In this document: piece after piece, positions 14,466 through 23,371 of the stretch
Numbering within the stretch: position 1 is the first letter of the stretch
Layout: each line of letters starts with the position of its first letter
DNA from: GCA-2733415 sp049609325
Lineage (GTDB): Bacteria; Bacteroidota; Bacteroidia; Flavobacteriales; Flavobacteriaceae
Assembly (NCBI GenBank): GCA_049609325.1
Contig: JBMYYK010000017.1
Span: 1-43,957, forward strand
DNA length: 43,957 nt
Direction: 5' to 3'
Program-made: the position numbers and the translations under genes
The notes under the pieces: model-generated
Database searches by the model: none
What the model saw: the letters and a program-made list of their open reading frames with translations, nothing else
What the model was told of the DNA's origin: nothing

Positions 14466-17400
14466 ATGAAAAAAAACCTACTTTATGGTGCAATGCTCTG
14501 TGCTGGAGCGGTATTTGCACAGTTTAATTCTGATTCACCTTGGATTAAAGAATTAAAAGAAAACACGTCTCAAGAAGAGATGCTGCAAAGAAATTCAAAT
14601 CAACCGTTTACATTTCGCGAAGTTCAACAAGCATTTAATACTTATTGGGAGACACATGACCCTACTGTAAAAGGAAGTGGTTATAAGCCATTTAAGCGTT
14701 GGGAGTTTATGGTTGAAAATGAAGTAGATGAAAATGGATACTTGCCAACGGCACAAGATATTTGGAATACTTATTCTGCACATAATCAAATGCAAGCAAA
14801 TTCAAACGCTGCAATGGCAGATGAAAGTAATTGGAGTGCAATTGGACCTTTCACAACCGTAGGAACAGGGTCATGGTCAACTGGTCAAGCACGTATTAAT
14901 GTAATTATGATTGACCCAAATAATGCTGCTAACGGAACAGATATTTGGTATGCAGGAGCACCTGCTGGAGGTATATGGAAATCTACTGATGCAGGAGTAA
15001 CATGGGCACCAATGTCAGACAATTTACCGCAGATAGGAGTATCTGGTATAGCTGTTGATCATGCAAATTCAGATATTATATACATAGCAACAGGTGATGA
15101 TGATGCCGGAGATACGCCAAGTGTAGGGGTTTTTAAATCTACTGATGGAGGTGCAACATGGAATCAAACAGGATTGAATCCAAGTAACTCGCCATCATCA
15201 ATGAATGATATTTATATCAACCCAAATGACTCTAATATGTTATGGGTAGCTACCAATAATGGGGTGTATAAATCTACAAATGCTGGAGCTAGTTGGACAC
15301 AAACACTTGCTGGAAATATAAAAGACATCAAAATTAAACCTAACGACCCAACTACAATTTATGCGGTATCGTCAAATAGGTTTTACAAATCTACAGATGG
15401 TGGAGATTCGTTTTCTGTGATAATGTCTGGATTACCATTTAGTTCTGGTAGATTAGTGTTAGATACGACTGCTGCGAACTCAAATTATGTATACATTTTT
15501 AGAGAATATAACGGAGCAGTAAGCATATACAGATCTACAGATAGTGGTGATAACTTTACTGCAAGAACTACATCTATAGCAAACTTTAGCGCCGGACAAG
15601 CGTGGTATGATTTGGCTATGGGAGTTTCGAGCACCAATGCAGAAGAAGTATATGTAGGTTGTTTAAATGTTTGGAAATCTACTAATGGAGGAACTTCATT
15701 TACGAAATTAAACAATTGGAATTCACCAACATCAGCTGCTTATACGCACGCAGACATTCATTTTTTAAGAGATTACAATGGAGTAATGTATTGTGGTAGT
15801 GACGGAGGAATTTATTCTTCGGTAGATAACGGAACTTCATTTTCTAACCATACATTTGGTATACAAGCAAGTCAGTTTTACAGAATTGCTGTAGCAAAAA
15901 CTAATGTAAATAAAATGGTAGGAGGTTTACAAGATAATGGAGGTCATGCATTTAACAGCAGTAGTTCTGGGCAATCAAGAAATTATTACGGAGCAGACGG
16001 AATGGATACTGCGGTAGATCCTACAGATGAAAATAAGTTTTATGGATTCATACAAAATGGAGGGGGACCTTATATTTCAACAGATGCTGGAGCAACATTA
16101 AGTTCTGCAGTTACTGAACCTGAGTCAGGAAATTGGGTGACACCTATGGCTATCAATTCAACAGGTGTACTGTATGGTGGTTATTCTAGTTTGTATAGGT
16201 TAGATGGAGCTACTTGGACTGAATTAGGAGCGCTTGGTGGGCTATGTGATTTATTAGAAATTGCGCCTTCTGATGACACAATAATTTATGCTGTATATAA
16301 TAATAGATTAAAAAGAAGTAATGATTCTGGTGTAAGTTTTACAAATGTGGGACCTGCTTTTAGTTCTAATATCAAAGGTATTGGTGTACATCAAACAGAT
16401 CCAAATACAGTATGGGTAACTACTTCTGGAGGGTCAAAAGGGATCTATAAATCTACAAACGCAAACAATGGTGCTGGAGCAAGTTTTTCGAATATTACCG
16501 GAAATTTAGCAGCTACAGGAGAGTACTTTAATGATATTGTTCATCAAGGGGATCATACAGATAACCCTGTGTTTATAGCAACAAGTTTAGGGGTGTACCG
16601 TTTAGATGATACATCTGCTACTTGGGAAACCTTCGTAACTAATTTACCTAATACTATTGTTAATGATTTAGAAATAAATCTTGCAGACGAATCTATTACT
16701 GCTGCTACATACGGAAGAGGGGTTTGGCGTTCGCCAATACCGATACAAATGAAAGCTAATGATGTAAAATTATTAGCAATTAACGCTCCTGTAGAGGCTG
16801 TAGTAAATTGTGGTGATATTACTCCAGAGATAACAGTTAAAAATAATGGGTTAAATACCATTTCAGAAATAGATGTTACGTATACTATTGATGGTACACC
16901 GCTGGTATATAACTGGACAGGTACATTACCATCGGCTGCAGAAACTACATTTGCATTACCAGTGTTGAATGTTACACGAGGAAACCATACTATGGTTGTT
17001 AATACATCTGTGGTTGGAGATGCTAATATCACTAACAATGAATCTACAATCGTATTTTTAGCTAATGATGCTGGAACAGTAAATCAATTGAATACTTTTG
17101 AAACTGCTGCTGACGTATTAGTTACAGACCATTCAATATGGGAAAGAGGAGTGCCTACTGACGCATTATTAAATACGGCATCTTCAGGGACTCAAGTATA
17201 TGGTACTGGTTTAAATACAAATCACCCAGATAACGTAAAGGCTGGTTTAATATCACAATGCTATGATTTAACACAATTATCTAATCCAGTGTTACGATTT
17301 GATATGGCCTTTGACTTAGAAGAAAACTGGGATATTGCTTATGTTGAATATTCTTTAAATCAAGGCAACACTTGGAGTGTATTAGGAACAATAAATTCGT

Positions 17401-17954
17401 TACCATTATGGTATAACAGTGATCGTACAAATGCATCATCAGGTGCGTCTAATGACTGTCAAAACTGTCCCGGAGCTCAATGGACTGGTGAAGGTGAAAA
17501 GGCTCACGCTTCTGGAGGTACAAATGCTACTATGAGAGAATATGCGTATGATTTTGAGTTGAATGCCGCTAATGGAGAAACTGATTTAACAGGAGCAACA
17601 AATATCATATTTAAAATAGTATTGCATTCAGATGGATCGGTGAATGAAGAGGGAATTATTGTTGATGATTTTATTATTGATGGTACAGCATTAAGTATTG
17701 AAGATCTTGAAGAAAATGAATTTATGGTGTATCCTAACCCATCTTCAGGAGAGTTTAAAATACGATTTAACGGACAAACATCATTACTTAATGTTAATGT
17801 ATATGATGTTACAGGAAAACGTGTGTATCAAGAAACTATACAACAGTTTACTGAAGAACATAGGTTAAATTTAGAAGCGTTATCTAAAGGTGTTTACTTT
17901 TTAGAGCTTGAAAATAACCAAAGACTATCTACTAAGAAAATTATGATAAAGTAA
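14466..17954 (+). CDS. Secreted sortilin/BNR-type beta-propeller protein with T9SS type A sorting domain
   Basis: 1162 residues. The signal peptide is MKKNLLYGAMLCAGAVFA. From about residue 150 to 750 there are repeated Asp-box strands of the form (G)xxKSTDxGxxW, near residues 169, 219, 265, 305, 352, 400, 447, 615 and 658, the pattern of VPS10/sortilin or BNR propellers. Residues about 760-865 look like a CARDB/Ig-like domain (PEITVKNNGLNTISEIDVTY). About 880-1075 is a jelly-roll-like region with DDFIIDG near its end. Residues 1085-1162 are the T9SS type A C-terminal domain (VYPNPSSGEF, NVYDVTGKRV, LSKGVYFLEL, KKIMIK). It is exported to the cell surface or medium by gliding-type secretion. 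The substrate is unknown. It is followed by a terminator and is a distant relative of the protein at 38926. Confidence 0.92.
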   Translation: MKKNLLYGAMLCAGAVFAQFNSDSPWIKELKENTSQEEMLQRNSNQPFTFREVQQAFNTYWETHDPTVKGSGYKPFKRWEFMVENEVDENGYLPTAQDIWNTYSAHNQMQANSNAAMADESNWSAIGPFTTVGTGSWSTGQARINVIMIDPNNAANGTDIWYAGAPAGGIWKSTDAGVTWAPMSDNLPQIGVSGIAVDHANSDIIYIATGDDDAGDTPSVGVFKSTDGGATWNQTGLNPSNSPSSMNDIYINPNDSNMLWVATNNGVYKSTNAGASWTQTLAGNIKDIKIKPNDPTTIYAVSSNRFYKSTDGGDSFSVIMSGLPFSSGRLVLDTTAANSNYVYIFREYNGAVSIYRSTDSGDNFTARTTSIANFSAGQAWYDLAMGVSSTNAEEVYVGCLNVWKSTNGGTSFTKLNNWNSPTSAAYTHADIHFLRDYNGVMYCGSDGGIYSSVDNGTSFSNHTFGIQASQFYRIAVAKTNVNKMVGGLQDNGGHAFNSSSSGQSRNYYGADGMDTAVDPTDENKFYGFIQNGGGPYISTDAGATLSSAVTEPESGNWVTPMAINSTGVLYGGYSSLYRLDGATWTELGALGGLCDLLEIAPSDDTIIYAVYNNRLKRSNDSGVSFTNVGPAFSSNIKGIGVHQTDPNTVWVTTSGGSKGIYKSTNANNGAGASFSNITGNLAATGEYFNDIVHQGDHTDNPVFIATSLGVYRLDDTSATWETFVTNLPNTIVNDLEINLADESITAATYGRGVWRSPIPIQMKANDVKLLAINAPVEAVVNCGDITPEITVKNNGLNTISEIDVTYTIDGTPLVYNWTGTLPSAAETTFALPVLNVTRGNHTMVVNTSVVGDANITNNESTIVFLANDAGTVNQLNTFETAADVLVTDHSIWERGVPTDALLNTASSGTQVYGTGLNTNHPDNVKAGLISQCYDLTQLSNPVLRFDMAFDLEENWDIAYVEYSLNQGNTWSVLGTINSLPLWYNSDRTNASSGASNDCQNCPGAQWTGEGEKAHASGGTNATMREYAYDFELNAANGETDLTGATNIIFKIVLHSDGSVNEEGIIVDDFIIDGTALSIEDLEENEFMVYPNPSSGEFKIRFNGQTSLLNVNVYDVTGKRVYQETIQQFTEEHRLNLEALSKGVYFLELENNQRLSTKKIMIK

Positions 17955-17976
17955 TAGACGGTAATAATAGATGTTT

Positions 17977-18009
17977 AAAAGGTGAAAGAGTAGTCTTTCA
18001 CCTTTTTTT
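17977..18009 (+). terminator. Intrinsic terminator after the T9SS propeller gene
   Basis: The stem core ggtgaaag (17981-17988) pairs with ctttcacc (17995-18002) around a 6-base loop, extended by flanking A/T pairs and a run of seven T (18003-18009). It lies 23 bases after the stop. Confidence 0.85.
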
Positions 18010-18037
18010 GCTTTTAAAAAGAGTATATTTACAGTAT

Positions 18038-18790
18038 ATGATTAGTACAGTAACATTACAATTAAACGAAGAGATTTATACAATAGATTTATCTCAGCCG
18101 CTTGATATTTCTTTACCGCTAAATTTTAGTAATAGCAATCCAGTTGCATGGAATTTAGAGGCGCCAGAAAAAACCCCCGTGGTTTTTGGAGATTGGATTG
18201 GGAGTGTATCTAAAGGCGCACCAACAAATTTTAATAACATTTACTTTAACCCACACGCACACGGTACTCATACAGAATGTGTAGGCCATATAACTGAAGA
18301 GTTTTACAGTATAAATGAGTGTTTGAAAACCTTCTTTTTTACTGCTGAAGTCATTACAGTTCGCCCTGAAACTATAGGTGACGATTTGGTAATTACAAAA
18401 GCACAAATTGTGAGTAGTATGCAACATTCATCAGAAGCAATTGTGATTAGAACTTTACCAAATACCGAAGTCAAACTCACACAAAAATACTCTCAGACAA
18501 ATCCACCTTACCTAGATGTTGAGGCTGCAATTTATTTAAAAGACAAAGGGGTAAAACATCTGTTAATAGATTTACCAAGTGTAGATAAAGAAGTTGATGA
18601 GGGGAAATTGTTAGCGCATAACGCCTTTTGGAATACTGCAGGACATATCAGATTTGACGCGACTATTACTGAATTAATTTATGTGCCAGATGCTATTGAA
18701 GATGACATGTATGTATTGAATTTACAAATCGCATCATTTCATAATGATGCTAGCCCAAGTAAACCTGTGTTGTATAAATTAGTTAAGTAA
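18038..18790 (+). CDS. Cyclase/kynurenine formamidase-like metal hydrolase
   Basis: 250 residues from ATG 18038. A longer reading from TTG 18008 would begin in the T-run of the preceding terminator, so I reject it. The cyclase-family (PF04199-type) motif is present: DLSQPLDISLPL near 18-29 and HAHGTHTECVGH at 73-84, giving His73, His75, His78 and His84 as likely metal ligands or catalytic residues. Relatives hydrolyse N-formylkynurenine or act on polyketides. No kynurenine pathway gene is adjacent, so the substrate is open. No signal peptide. The next gene starts two bases after its stop. Confidence 0.88.
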   Translation: MISTVTLQLNEEIYTIDLSQPLDISLPLNFSNSNPVAWNLEAPEKTPVVFGDWIGSVSKGAPTNFNNIYFNPHAHGTHTECVGHITEEFYSINECLKTFFFTAEVITVRPETIGDDLVITKAQIVSSMQHSSEAIVIRTLPNTEVKLTQKYSQTNPPYLDVEAAIYLKDKGVKHLLIDLPSVDKEVDEGKLLAHNAFWNTAGHIRFDATITELIYVPDAIEDDMYVLNLQIASFHNDASPSKPVLYKLVK

Positions 18791-18792
18791 TT

Positions 18793-19155
18793 ATGACTAT
18801 TGAAGATTACAGAGATTATTGCCTTTCTAAAAAAATGGTTACTGAACATTTTCCTTTTGATCAAGACACCTTAGTATTTAAAGTTTGTGGGAAAATGTTT
18901 GCTTTAACATCTTTGAAAAACTGGGAAGCTGGTGAACAGTTTTTAAATTTAAAATGTGATCCTGATTATGCCCAAGAACTAAGGGATGAGTATGAGAGTA
19001 TCAAACCTGGTTACCATATGAATAAGAGACATTGGAATTCGGTGTATAGTTGTCATAACGATATTCCTGAGAAACTACTATATGAGCTAATCGATTTATC
19101 ATACAGTTTGGTAGTTAAAAGTTTGACAAAAAAGCAAAGAGAATTGTTGCTATGA
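18793..19155 (+). CDS. MmcQ/YjbR family protein
   Basis: 120 residues, soluble. The family signature is clear: YRDYCLSKKMVTEHFPFDQDT, then LVFKVCGKMFALTSL, NLKCDPDYAQELRDEY, IKPGYHMNKRHWNSV and a helical C-terminus. These small alpha/beta proteins have a CyaY-like double-wing fold; some members are thought to bind DNA, but the function is not settled. It begins two bases after the cyclase gene (almost certainly one transcript) and ends in a terminator. Confidence 0.93.
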   Translation: MTIEDYRDYCLSKKMVTEHFPFDQDTLVFKVCGKMFALTSLKNWEAGEQFLNLKCDPDYAQELRDEYESIKPGYHMNKRHWNSVYSCHNDIPEKLLYELIDLSYSLVVKSLTKKQRELLL

Positions 19156-19183
19156 TCAAAATTCATACAGCAGAATAAAAGAT

Positions 19184-19204
19184 AAGGAGGCCATTGGCCT
19201 CCTT
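19184..19204 (+). terminator. Terminator between MmcQ and M56 genes
   Basis: aaggaggcc (19184-19192) pairs with ggcctcctt (19196-19204) around the loop att, followed by an A/T-rich tail. It separates the converging MmcQ/YjbR and M56 genes and could serve either. Confidence 0.75.
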
Positions 19205-19213
19205 TATTATAAT

Positions 19214-21160
19214 TTATTTGGTGATAATAAATAAAACAGGCGGACTATGTTGTTTGCTTGTAGAGGATTTTAATCCAAAAATTTGTACCATTTGCCCAAC
19301 TTCTGCGTCTTCTAAATATTGTTTTGCTTGAGTGTTTAGAACAGTACTGTTACTAATAGTTACAGTTGGTTTTTTAGGAAACTTGATGTTGAATTTCACA
19401 ATTTCTCCTTGATCTACTGACAAGACAATATTTGCTAATTTTTCTTTAGTCATTTCTAAAACACACTCCACACATCCAACACCATTAACTGATGTTATTG
19501 GGCGATCAGATTTGTCTACTGCTTTCTTTGGCTTTTTAGTGTAAATATAAATTAGGGGTTTTTCTAATTTATTGCCATTTCCGTCTCTATTAGCAACATC
19601 AACACTAGCTATATTGTTATTATTTACTTTTGAAGCCTCTTCATAAGACACGTTTTTATTATCCAAAATGTAATCAGCTTTTTTAGGAAGCTTAATTGAG
19701 GTCGGCTCAATAGTTTCAACAGTAATTGGCTCTTTTGATAAGGTTACTTTTTTTCCTTTTGCTAATAGATGTATAGCGTTATCTTTTCTTACAATTTCAA
19801 GAGCTTGTTTAGAACTTATTTTTTTGTTGTCATAATAAAACACATGTCCTTTTTTAGCATTGTGTTTGATGAATTCCACTGGAGACATTGGTGGAGGTGG
19901 CGGCGGAATATTTGAAATATCACCTTTATGCACAAAGTCATTTTTACCATTTAACTTTTGTTGTGCTTTTTCAACCTCTTTCTCGTACGCTCTTATAGTT
20001 TTCTCATATTTTTTTATTTGTGCCTCTGTAGCATTTGCAGGTATTGGAGGAGGAGGTGGCGGTAATACCCCTTTAGAATGTGACTCAAGTACAATTTTTG
20101 CATTTTTGGGAGCTGAAGGTGGCGGAGGCGGACAGTCTGGAAATGGTTGGGCAGATTTCCTTTGCTTAGGCGTCATTAAGTTGTATAAGTACTCTAACCT
20201 GTTAATGTCTTTTAATTTTATAACACGATTGTTCTTCGGTTGTTCATTATAGTGTTTTGCTAATTTATTGTATTCAGCAACCTGTTCAGGAGTTGCTTTG
20301 TCTTGCTGAATTGTTGTGCTAAAACTAAATAGCAATAGCGCTAGTACTGGTAATAAAACAATACTTTTTAACCAGATTTTTGTCTTTGATGTGTGTGTTT
20401 TCATAACTGTAAAACGTTTTTTGATTGATGAATAATTAATGGCATTTGCCAGGGGTAATTGATAAGCATGTGATGAGTATGCTAGCAATGTTTTTTGATA
20501 ATTTTGTGTATGTATGCCGTTAGAAATGACTGCTTTATCGGCTAAAAATTCATGATTGAGTTTTATAGCTCTATTTATAAGAAATAAAATAGGGTTGAAC
20601 CAAAATATGACTTGTAAAAACTCAATAAATAGCACATCTAAACTGTGTTTTTGCTTGGCATGGGTTTGCTCGTGTAAAACAACTTCTTGAGGTATTTTTC
20701 CTGTAATATAGTTTTCTTTATTATAAAATATATAACTGAAAAACGTATGTGGTACAACATCTTCTTTTAATAAAACAGAGATGATATTTCCTTCTTTTTT
20801 ATTAGGGTTTACGCGTATTTTTTTAATTAAGGCTACTAGGTTGCTTATAAATTTTAATCCAAATACCAACACGCCTATTCCATAGATAGCCCATAAAATT
20901 TCTGTGGTATATGATACCGATTCAGTTTGGTTAATTACGGGGATTTCAACTGCGCCTTCAGAAGCTAAAACAGGCTGAATGACCTCAGTAACTTCAATGT
21001 ATTCTGTAAAGGTTACTAGAGGTATAATGTATGCAATAATTAATGATGCAATAAGGTAAATACGTTTATATGCATGCATGTTTTCCTGTTCTAAAAAAAG
21101 TCTGTAGAACACATAAAATACACCTAAACAGGCACTAGATTTTAATATGTAATCAATCAT
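19214..21160 (-). CDS. BlaR1-like M56 family sensor metalloprotease with proline-rich region
   Basis: 648 residues. The N-terminus has membrane segments near 5-20, 35-50, 88-108 and 175-197. The zinc protease motif HEQTH is at 163-167, with a third ligand probably Glu204 in NHEFLADKAV. A further membrane segment lies at 263-282. The outer part has three proline runs near residues 344-348, 367-372 and 419-424 (five to six prolines each). The last 70 residues (QYLEDAEVGQMVQIFGLKSS, ending PPVLFIITK) resemble the C-terminal domain type of GldM. In BlaR1 systems the protease, once triggered, cleaves or frees the BlaI-type repressor; here the repressor gene lies two bases upstream. There is no penicillin-binding sensor domain, so the signal is unknown. 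Confidence 0.9.
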   Translation of the reverse strand: MIDYILKSSACLGVFYVFYRLFLEQENMHAYKRIYLIASLIIAYIIPLVTFTEYIEVTEVIQPVLASEGAVEIPVINQTESVSYTTEILWAIYGIGVLVFGLKFISNLVALIKKIRVNPNKKEGNIISVLLKEDVVPHTFFSYIFYNKENYITGKIPQEVVLHEQTHAKQKHSLDVLFIEFLQVIFWFNPILFLINRAIKLNHEFLADKAVISNGIHTQNYQKTLLAYSSHAYQLPLANAINYSSIKKRFTVMKTHTSKTKIWLKSIVLLPVLALLLFSFSTTIQQDKATPEQVAEYNKLAKHYNEQPKNNRVIKLKDINRLEYLYNLMTPKQRKSAQPFPDCPPPPPSAPKNAKIVLESHSKGVLPPPPPPIPANATEAQIKKYEKTIRAYEKEVEKAQQKLNGKNDFVHKGDISNIPPPPPPMSPVEFIKHNAKKGHVFYYDNKKISSKQALEIVRKDNAIHLLAKGKKVTLSKEPITVETIEPTSIKLPKKADYILDNKNVSYEEASKVNNNNIASVDVANRDGNGNKLEKPLIYIYTKKPKKAVDKSDRPITSVNGVGCVECVLEMTKEKLANIVLSVDQGEIVKFNIKFPKKPTVTISNSTVLNTQAKQYLEDAEVGQMVQIFGLKSSTSKQHSPPVLFIITK

Positions 21161-21162
21161 GA

Positions 21163-21528
21163 TTATTTCTTTTTAAGTTCGCCGTCTATTAACGATTTTA
21201 ATTGCTCTAATTCTTCTTTGCTTAAGTTGGTTTCTTTAGTAAAAAAAGAGGCAAATTGTGAAGCGCTATCATTAAAAAAGTTTTTAATTAAGCCGTTTAC
21301 ATGTTTTGAAAAATAGACTTCTTTTTTTACTAACGGATAATACTCTCTTGATTTTCCTTTTAAGTTATAAGCAATATACCCTTTATCTGTCATTCGTTTT
21401 AATAAGGTAGCTAAAGTTGTTGTTGCTGGCTTTGGTTCAGGATATGCATCTAATAACTCTTTCATGACAGCTGTTTTTAATTGCCATAAATAATTCATTA
21501 GTGTTTCTTCTGTTTTTGATAATTTCAT
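21163..21528 (-). CDS. BlaI/MecI-type winged-helix repressor
   Basis: 121 residues. The winged-helix domain spans about 1-72 (LSKTEETLMNYLWQLKTAVM, ATTTLATLLKRMTDKGYI, REYYPLVKKE); residues 75-121 form the dimer tail (LSKEELEQLKSLIDGELKK). In MecI/BlaI the protease cuts at an Asn-Phe pair; by rough alignment that position here is Ser94-Phe95, while an Asn83-Phe84 pair lies nearby, so the cut site is uncertain. The gene is directly upstream of its M56 partner (two bases apart). Two BlaI-type dyads lie in its promoter, so it should repress itself and the protease. Confidence 0.93.
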   Translation of the reverse strand: MKLSKTEETLMNYLWQLKTAVMKELLDAYPEPKPATTTLATLLKRMTDKGYIAYNLKGKSREYYPLVKKEVYFSKHVNGLIKNFFNDSASQFASFFTKETNLSKEELEQLKSLIDGELKKK

Positions 21529-21548
21529 AACGGGTATTCAATAATTGT

Positions 21549-21589
21549 TCTACAAATGTAGAAATAATTTTTAATTCTACAAACGTAGA
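21549..21589 (-). promoter_or_regulatory. Tandem BlaI-type operators overlapping the promoter
   Basis: Dyad 1 at 21549-21562 is TCTACA-AA-TGTAGA (perfect half-sites); dyad 2 at 21576-21589 is TCTACA-AA-CGTAGA (one mismatch). Their centres are 27 bases apart. Read on the minus strand, dyad 1 contains the -7 box TACATTTG (21553-21560) and dyad 2 contains the -33 TTTG (21580-21583), exactly 19 bases apart. Repressor binding at either site would cover one promoter element. Confidence 0.8.
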
Positions 21590-21610
21590 GGTTAAAAAAT
21601 AATGATAAAA

Positions 21611-21633
21611 AAAGTCCGCATTACACGGACTTT
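21611..21633 (-). terminator. Terminator of the M20 dipeptidase gene
   Basis: The stem aaagtccg (21611-21618) pairs with cggacttt (21626-21633), loop of seven. On the minus strand it is followed by a run of seven T. It lies 23 bases after the M20 stop and just upstream of the BlaI promoter. Confidence 0.8.
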
Positions 21634-21656
21634 GAATTTTATAAAGCAGAAAATCG

Positions 21657-23045
21657 CTATTTTGATAACTCAGTAAAGTACTTATAAAACAAAGGAATAG
21701 TTTCTATACCTTTTAAGTAATTGAATACGCCAAAATGTTCATTTGGCGAGTGTATGGCGTCAGAATCTAATCCAAATCCCATTAAAATAGTTTTACTTTT
21801 AAGCTCTTCTTCAAAAAGGGCAACAATAGGGATACTTCCTCCACTACGTTGCGGAATTGGTTTTTTACCAAACGTATCATTATAAGCCATACTGGCTGCT
21901 TGATATCCTATACTTGTTGTTGGAGTTACATAACCTTGACCCCCATGATGAGGAGTTACTTTTACACGCACACTATCTGGAGCAATGCTTTCAAAATGAG
22001 TTTTAAACAATTCTGTAATCGTTTCCCAATCCTGATTTGGCACCAAACGCATAGATATTTTGGCATAAGCTTTACTGGCAATAACAGTTTTTGCACCTTC
22101 ACCAATATATCCTCCCCATATACCATTAACATCTAAAGTAGGTCTGATGGAGTTTCTCTCATTAGTTGTATACCCTTTTTCACCATGTACATCATCAATG
22201 TCTAAAGCGTTTTTATAGTTGTCTAATGAGAAAGGAGCTTTAGCCATTTCATTACGTTCTTCACGCGATAATTCTTCTACACCATCATAAAAACCAGGAA
22301 TGGTAATGTGATTGTTTTCATCATGTAAAGATGCAATCATTTGGGTTAATATGTTTATAGGATTGGCTACAGCACCACCATATAAACCAGAATGTAAATC
22401 TCTATTTGGGCCAGTAACTTCAACCTCAACATAACTTAAACCTCTTAAGCCAGTAGTAATTGAAGGAATATCATTAGCTATCATTCCGGTATCAGAAATA
22501 AGGATGACATCGTTTTTTAGTTTTTCACGGTTGTTTTTAACAAATACCCCTAGGTTTACTGAGCCTACTTCTTCTTCACCCTCTATCATAAATTTAACAT
22601 TGCAAGGCAATTGATTTGTAGAGATCATAAACTCTAAGGCCTTTACATGCATGTACATTTGTCCTTTGTCATCACAAGCTCCACGGGCAAAAATTGCCCC
22701 TTCCGGATGTTTGTCTGTAGTTTTAATTACAGGTTCAAAAGGAGGTGAGGTCCATAATTCAATCGGATCTGCAGGTTGTACATCATAATGCCCATAAACC
22801 AAAATTGTAGGTAATTTTGGGTCAATCATTTTTTCACCATATACAATTGGGTAGCCATCTGTTTGACATATTTCAACAGCATCACATCCGGCTTTTTCTA
22901 GGCTTGATTTCACCATTTCGGCTGTTTTATGAACGTCGTTTTCAAAAGCAGAATCTGCACTAACAGATGGGACTTTTAATAAATCAATAAGCTCGTTTAA
23001 AAAACGCTCTTTATTATTTTCGATATAGGTTTTGATAGAATTCAT
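21657..23045 (-). CDS. M20-family dipeptidase (CNDP-like)
   Basis: 462 residues, cytoplasmic. Two-zinc peptidase of clan MH acting on dipeptides. Motifs: TILVYGHYDVQPAD (first His ligand and the Asp that follows it), FARGACDDKGQMY (bridging Asp), MIEGEEEVGS (catalytic Glu and ligand Glu), LISDTGM (Asp ligand), and GSIPIV with DSDAIHSPNEHF near the C-terminus (last His ligand). The lid domain in between contains DLHSGLYGG, as in carnosinase/CNDP relatives. Full length for the family. A -7 box (TACATTTG) lies at 23066-23073. Confidence 0.93.
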   Translation of the reverse strand: MNSIKTYIENNKERFLNELIDLLKVPSVSADSAFENDVHKTAEMVKSSLEKAGCDAVEICQTDGYPIVYGEKMIDPKLPTILVYGHYDVQPADPIELWTSPPFEPVIKTTDKHPEGAIFARGACDDKGQMYMHVKALEFMISTNQLPCNVKFMIEGEEEVGSVNLGVFVKNNREKLKNDVILISDTGMIANDIPSITTGLRGLSYVEVEVTGPNRDLHSGLYGGAVANPINILTQMIASLHDENNHITIPGFYDGVEELSREERNEMAKAPFSLDNYKNALDIDDVHGEKGYTTNERNSIRPTLDVNGIWGGYIGEGAKTVIASKAYAKISMRLVPNQDWETITELFKTHFESIAPDSVRVKVTPHHGGQGYVTPTTSIGYQAASMAYNDTFGKKPIPQRSGGSIPIVALFEEELKSKTILMGFGLDSDAIHSPNEHFGVFNYLKGIETIPLFYKYFTELSK

Positions 23046-23065
23046 GCGTGAAATTTTTAGATTTT

Positions 23066-23073
23066 CAAATGTA
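23066..23073 (-). promoter_or_regulatory. -7 box upstream of the M20 dipeptidase gene
   Basis: TACATTTG on the minus strand, a full TAnnTTTG match 20 bases before the ATG at 23045. No -33 TTG is seen at the expected distance. Confidence 0.5.
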
Positions 23074-23106
23074 CTAAAAAAGGAATGATTATTTTTTTAA
23101 AATTTG

Positions 23107-23136
23107 TTTGTATATTTATAGGAATACTTATATTTG
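23107..23136 (+). promoter_or_regulatory. Promoter of tRNA-Leu
   Basis: TTTG (23107-23110), an 18-base gap, then TATATTTG (23129-23136), a full -7 match. It lies 11 bases before the 5' end of the mature tRNA. Confidence 0.75.
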
Positions 23137-23147
23137 CAGTCTCAATT

Positions 23148-23229
23148 GCGGGCGTGGTGGAATTGGTAGACACGCTAGACTTAGGATCTAGTGCCGCGAG
23201 GTGTGAGAGTTCGAGTCTCTCCGCCCGTA
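23148..23229 (+). tRNA. tRNA-Leu (anticodon UAG)
   Basis: 82 nucleotides. The acceptor GCGGGCG (23148-23154) pairs with CGCCCGT (23222-23228), discriminator A at 23229, and CCA is not encoded. The anticodon stem CTAGA/TCTAG encloses CTTAGGA, giving anticodon TAG (reads CUA). A long variable arm (TGCCGCGAGGTG region) marks a class II tRNA. The T arm is GAGAG-TTCGAGT-CTCTC. It is a single tRNA with its own promoter and terminator. Confidence 0.97.
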
Positions 23230-23235
23230 CTTCGT

Positions 23236-23272
23236 AACCCTTTAAAAACAATGGTTTTTAAAGGGTTTTTTT
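23236..23272 (+). terminator. Terminator of tRNA-Leu
   Basis: A 14-bp perfect stem (23236-23249 with 23254-23267), 4-base loop, then a run of T to 23272. It starts 7 bases after the tRNA. Confidence 0.9.
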
Positions 23273-23371
23273 ATGGAGTAAAATTTACACTACTAAGATA
23301 TCTTTTTATATACTTTAATTAAAAATAACAAGAAAAAGTTGTAACTTAACTCGTTAAAAAACAAATGGTTA

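Noticed and set aside
16553..17038. A 161-residue minus-strand ORF inside the first T9SS propeller gene
   Set aside because: It is antisense to a continuous, domain-consistent 1162-residue protein and has no recognisable features of its own.
18008..18037. TTG-initiated extension of the cyclase gene
   Set aside because: The TTG is in the T-run of the previous gene's terminator; ATG 18038 begins the conserved protein.
19860..20252. A 130-residue plus-strand Gly-rich ORF
   Set aside because: The Gly runs are simply the reverse of the Pro codons in the M56 protein; no independent gene features.
23057..23251. A 64-residue minus-strand ORF over the tRNA region
   Set aside because: It runs through the complete tRNA-Leu gene, which has a consistent cloverleaf, promoter and terminator, and its translation has no family features.
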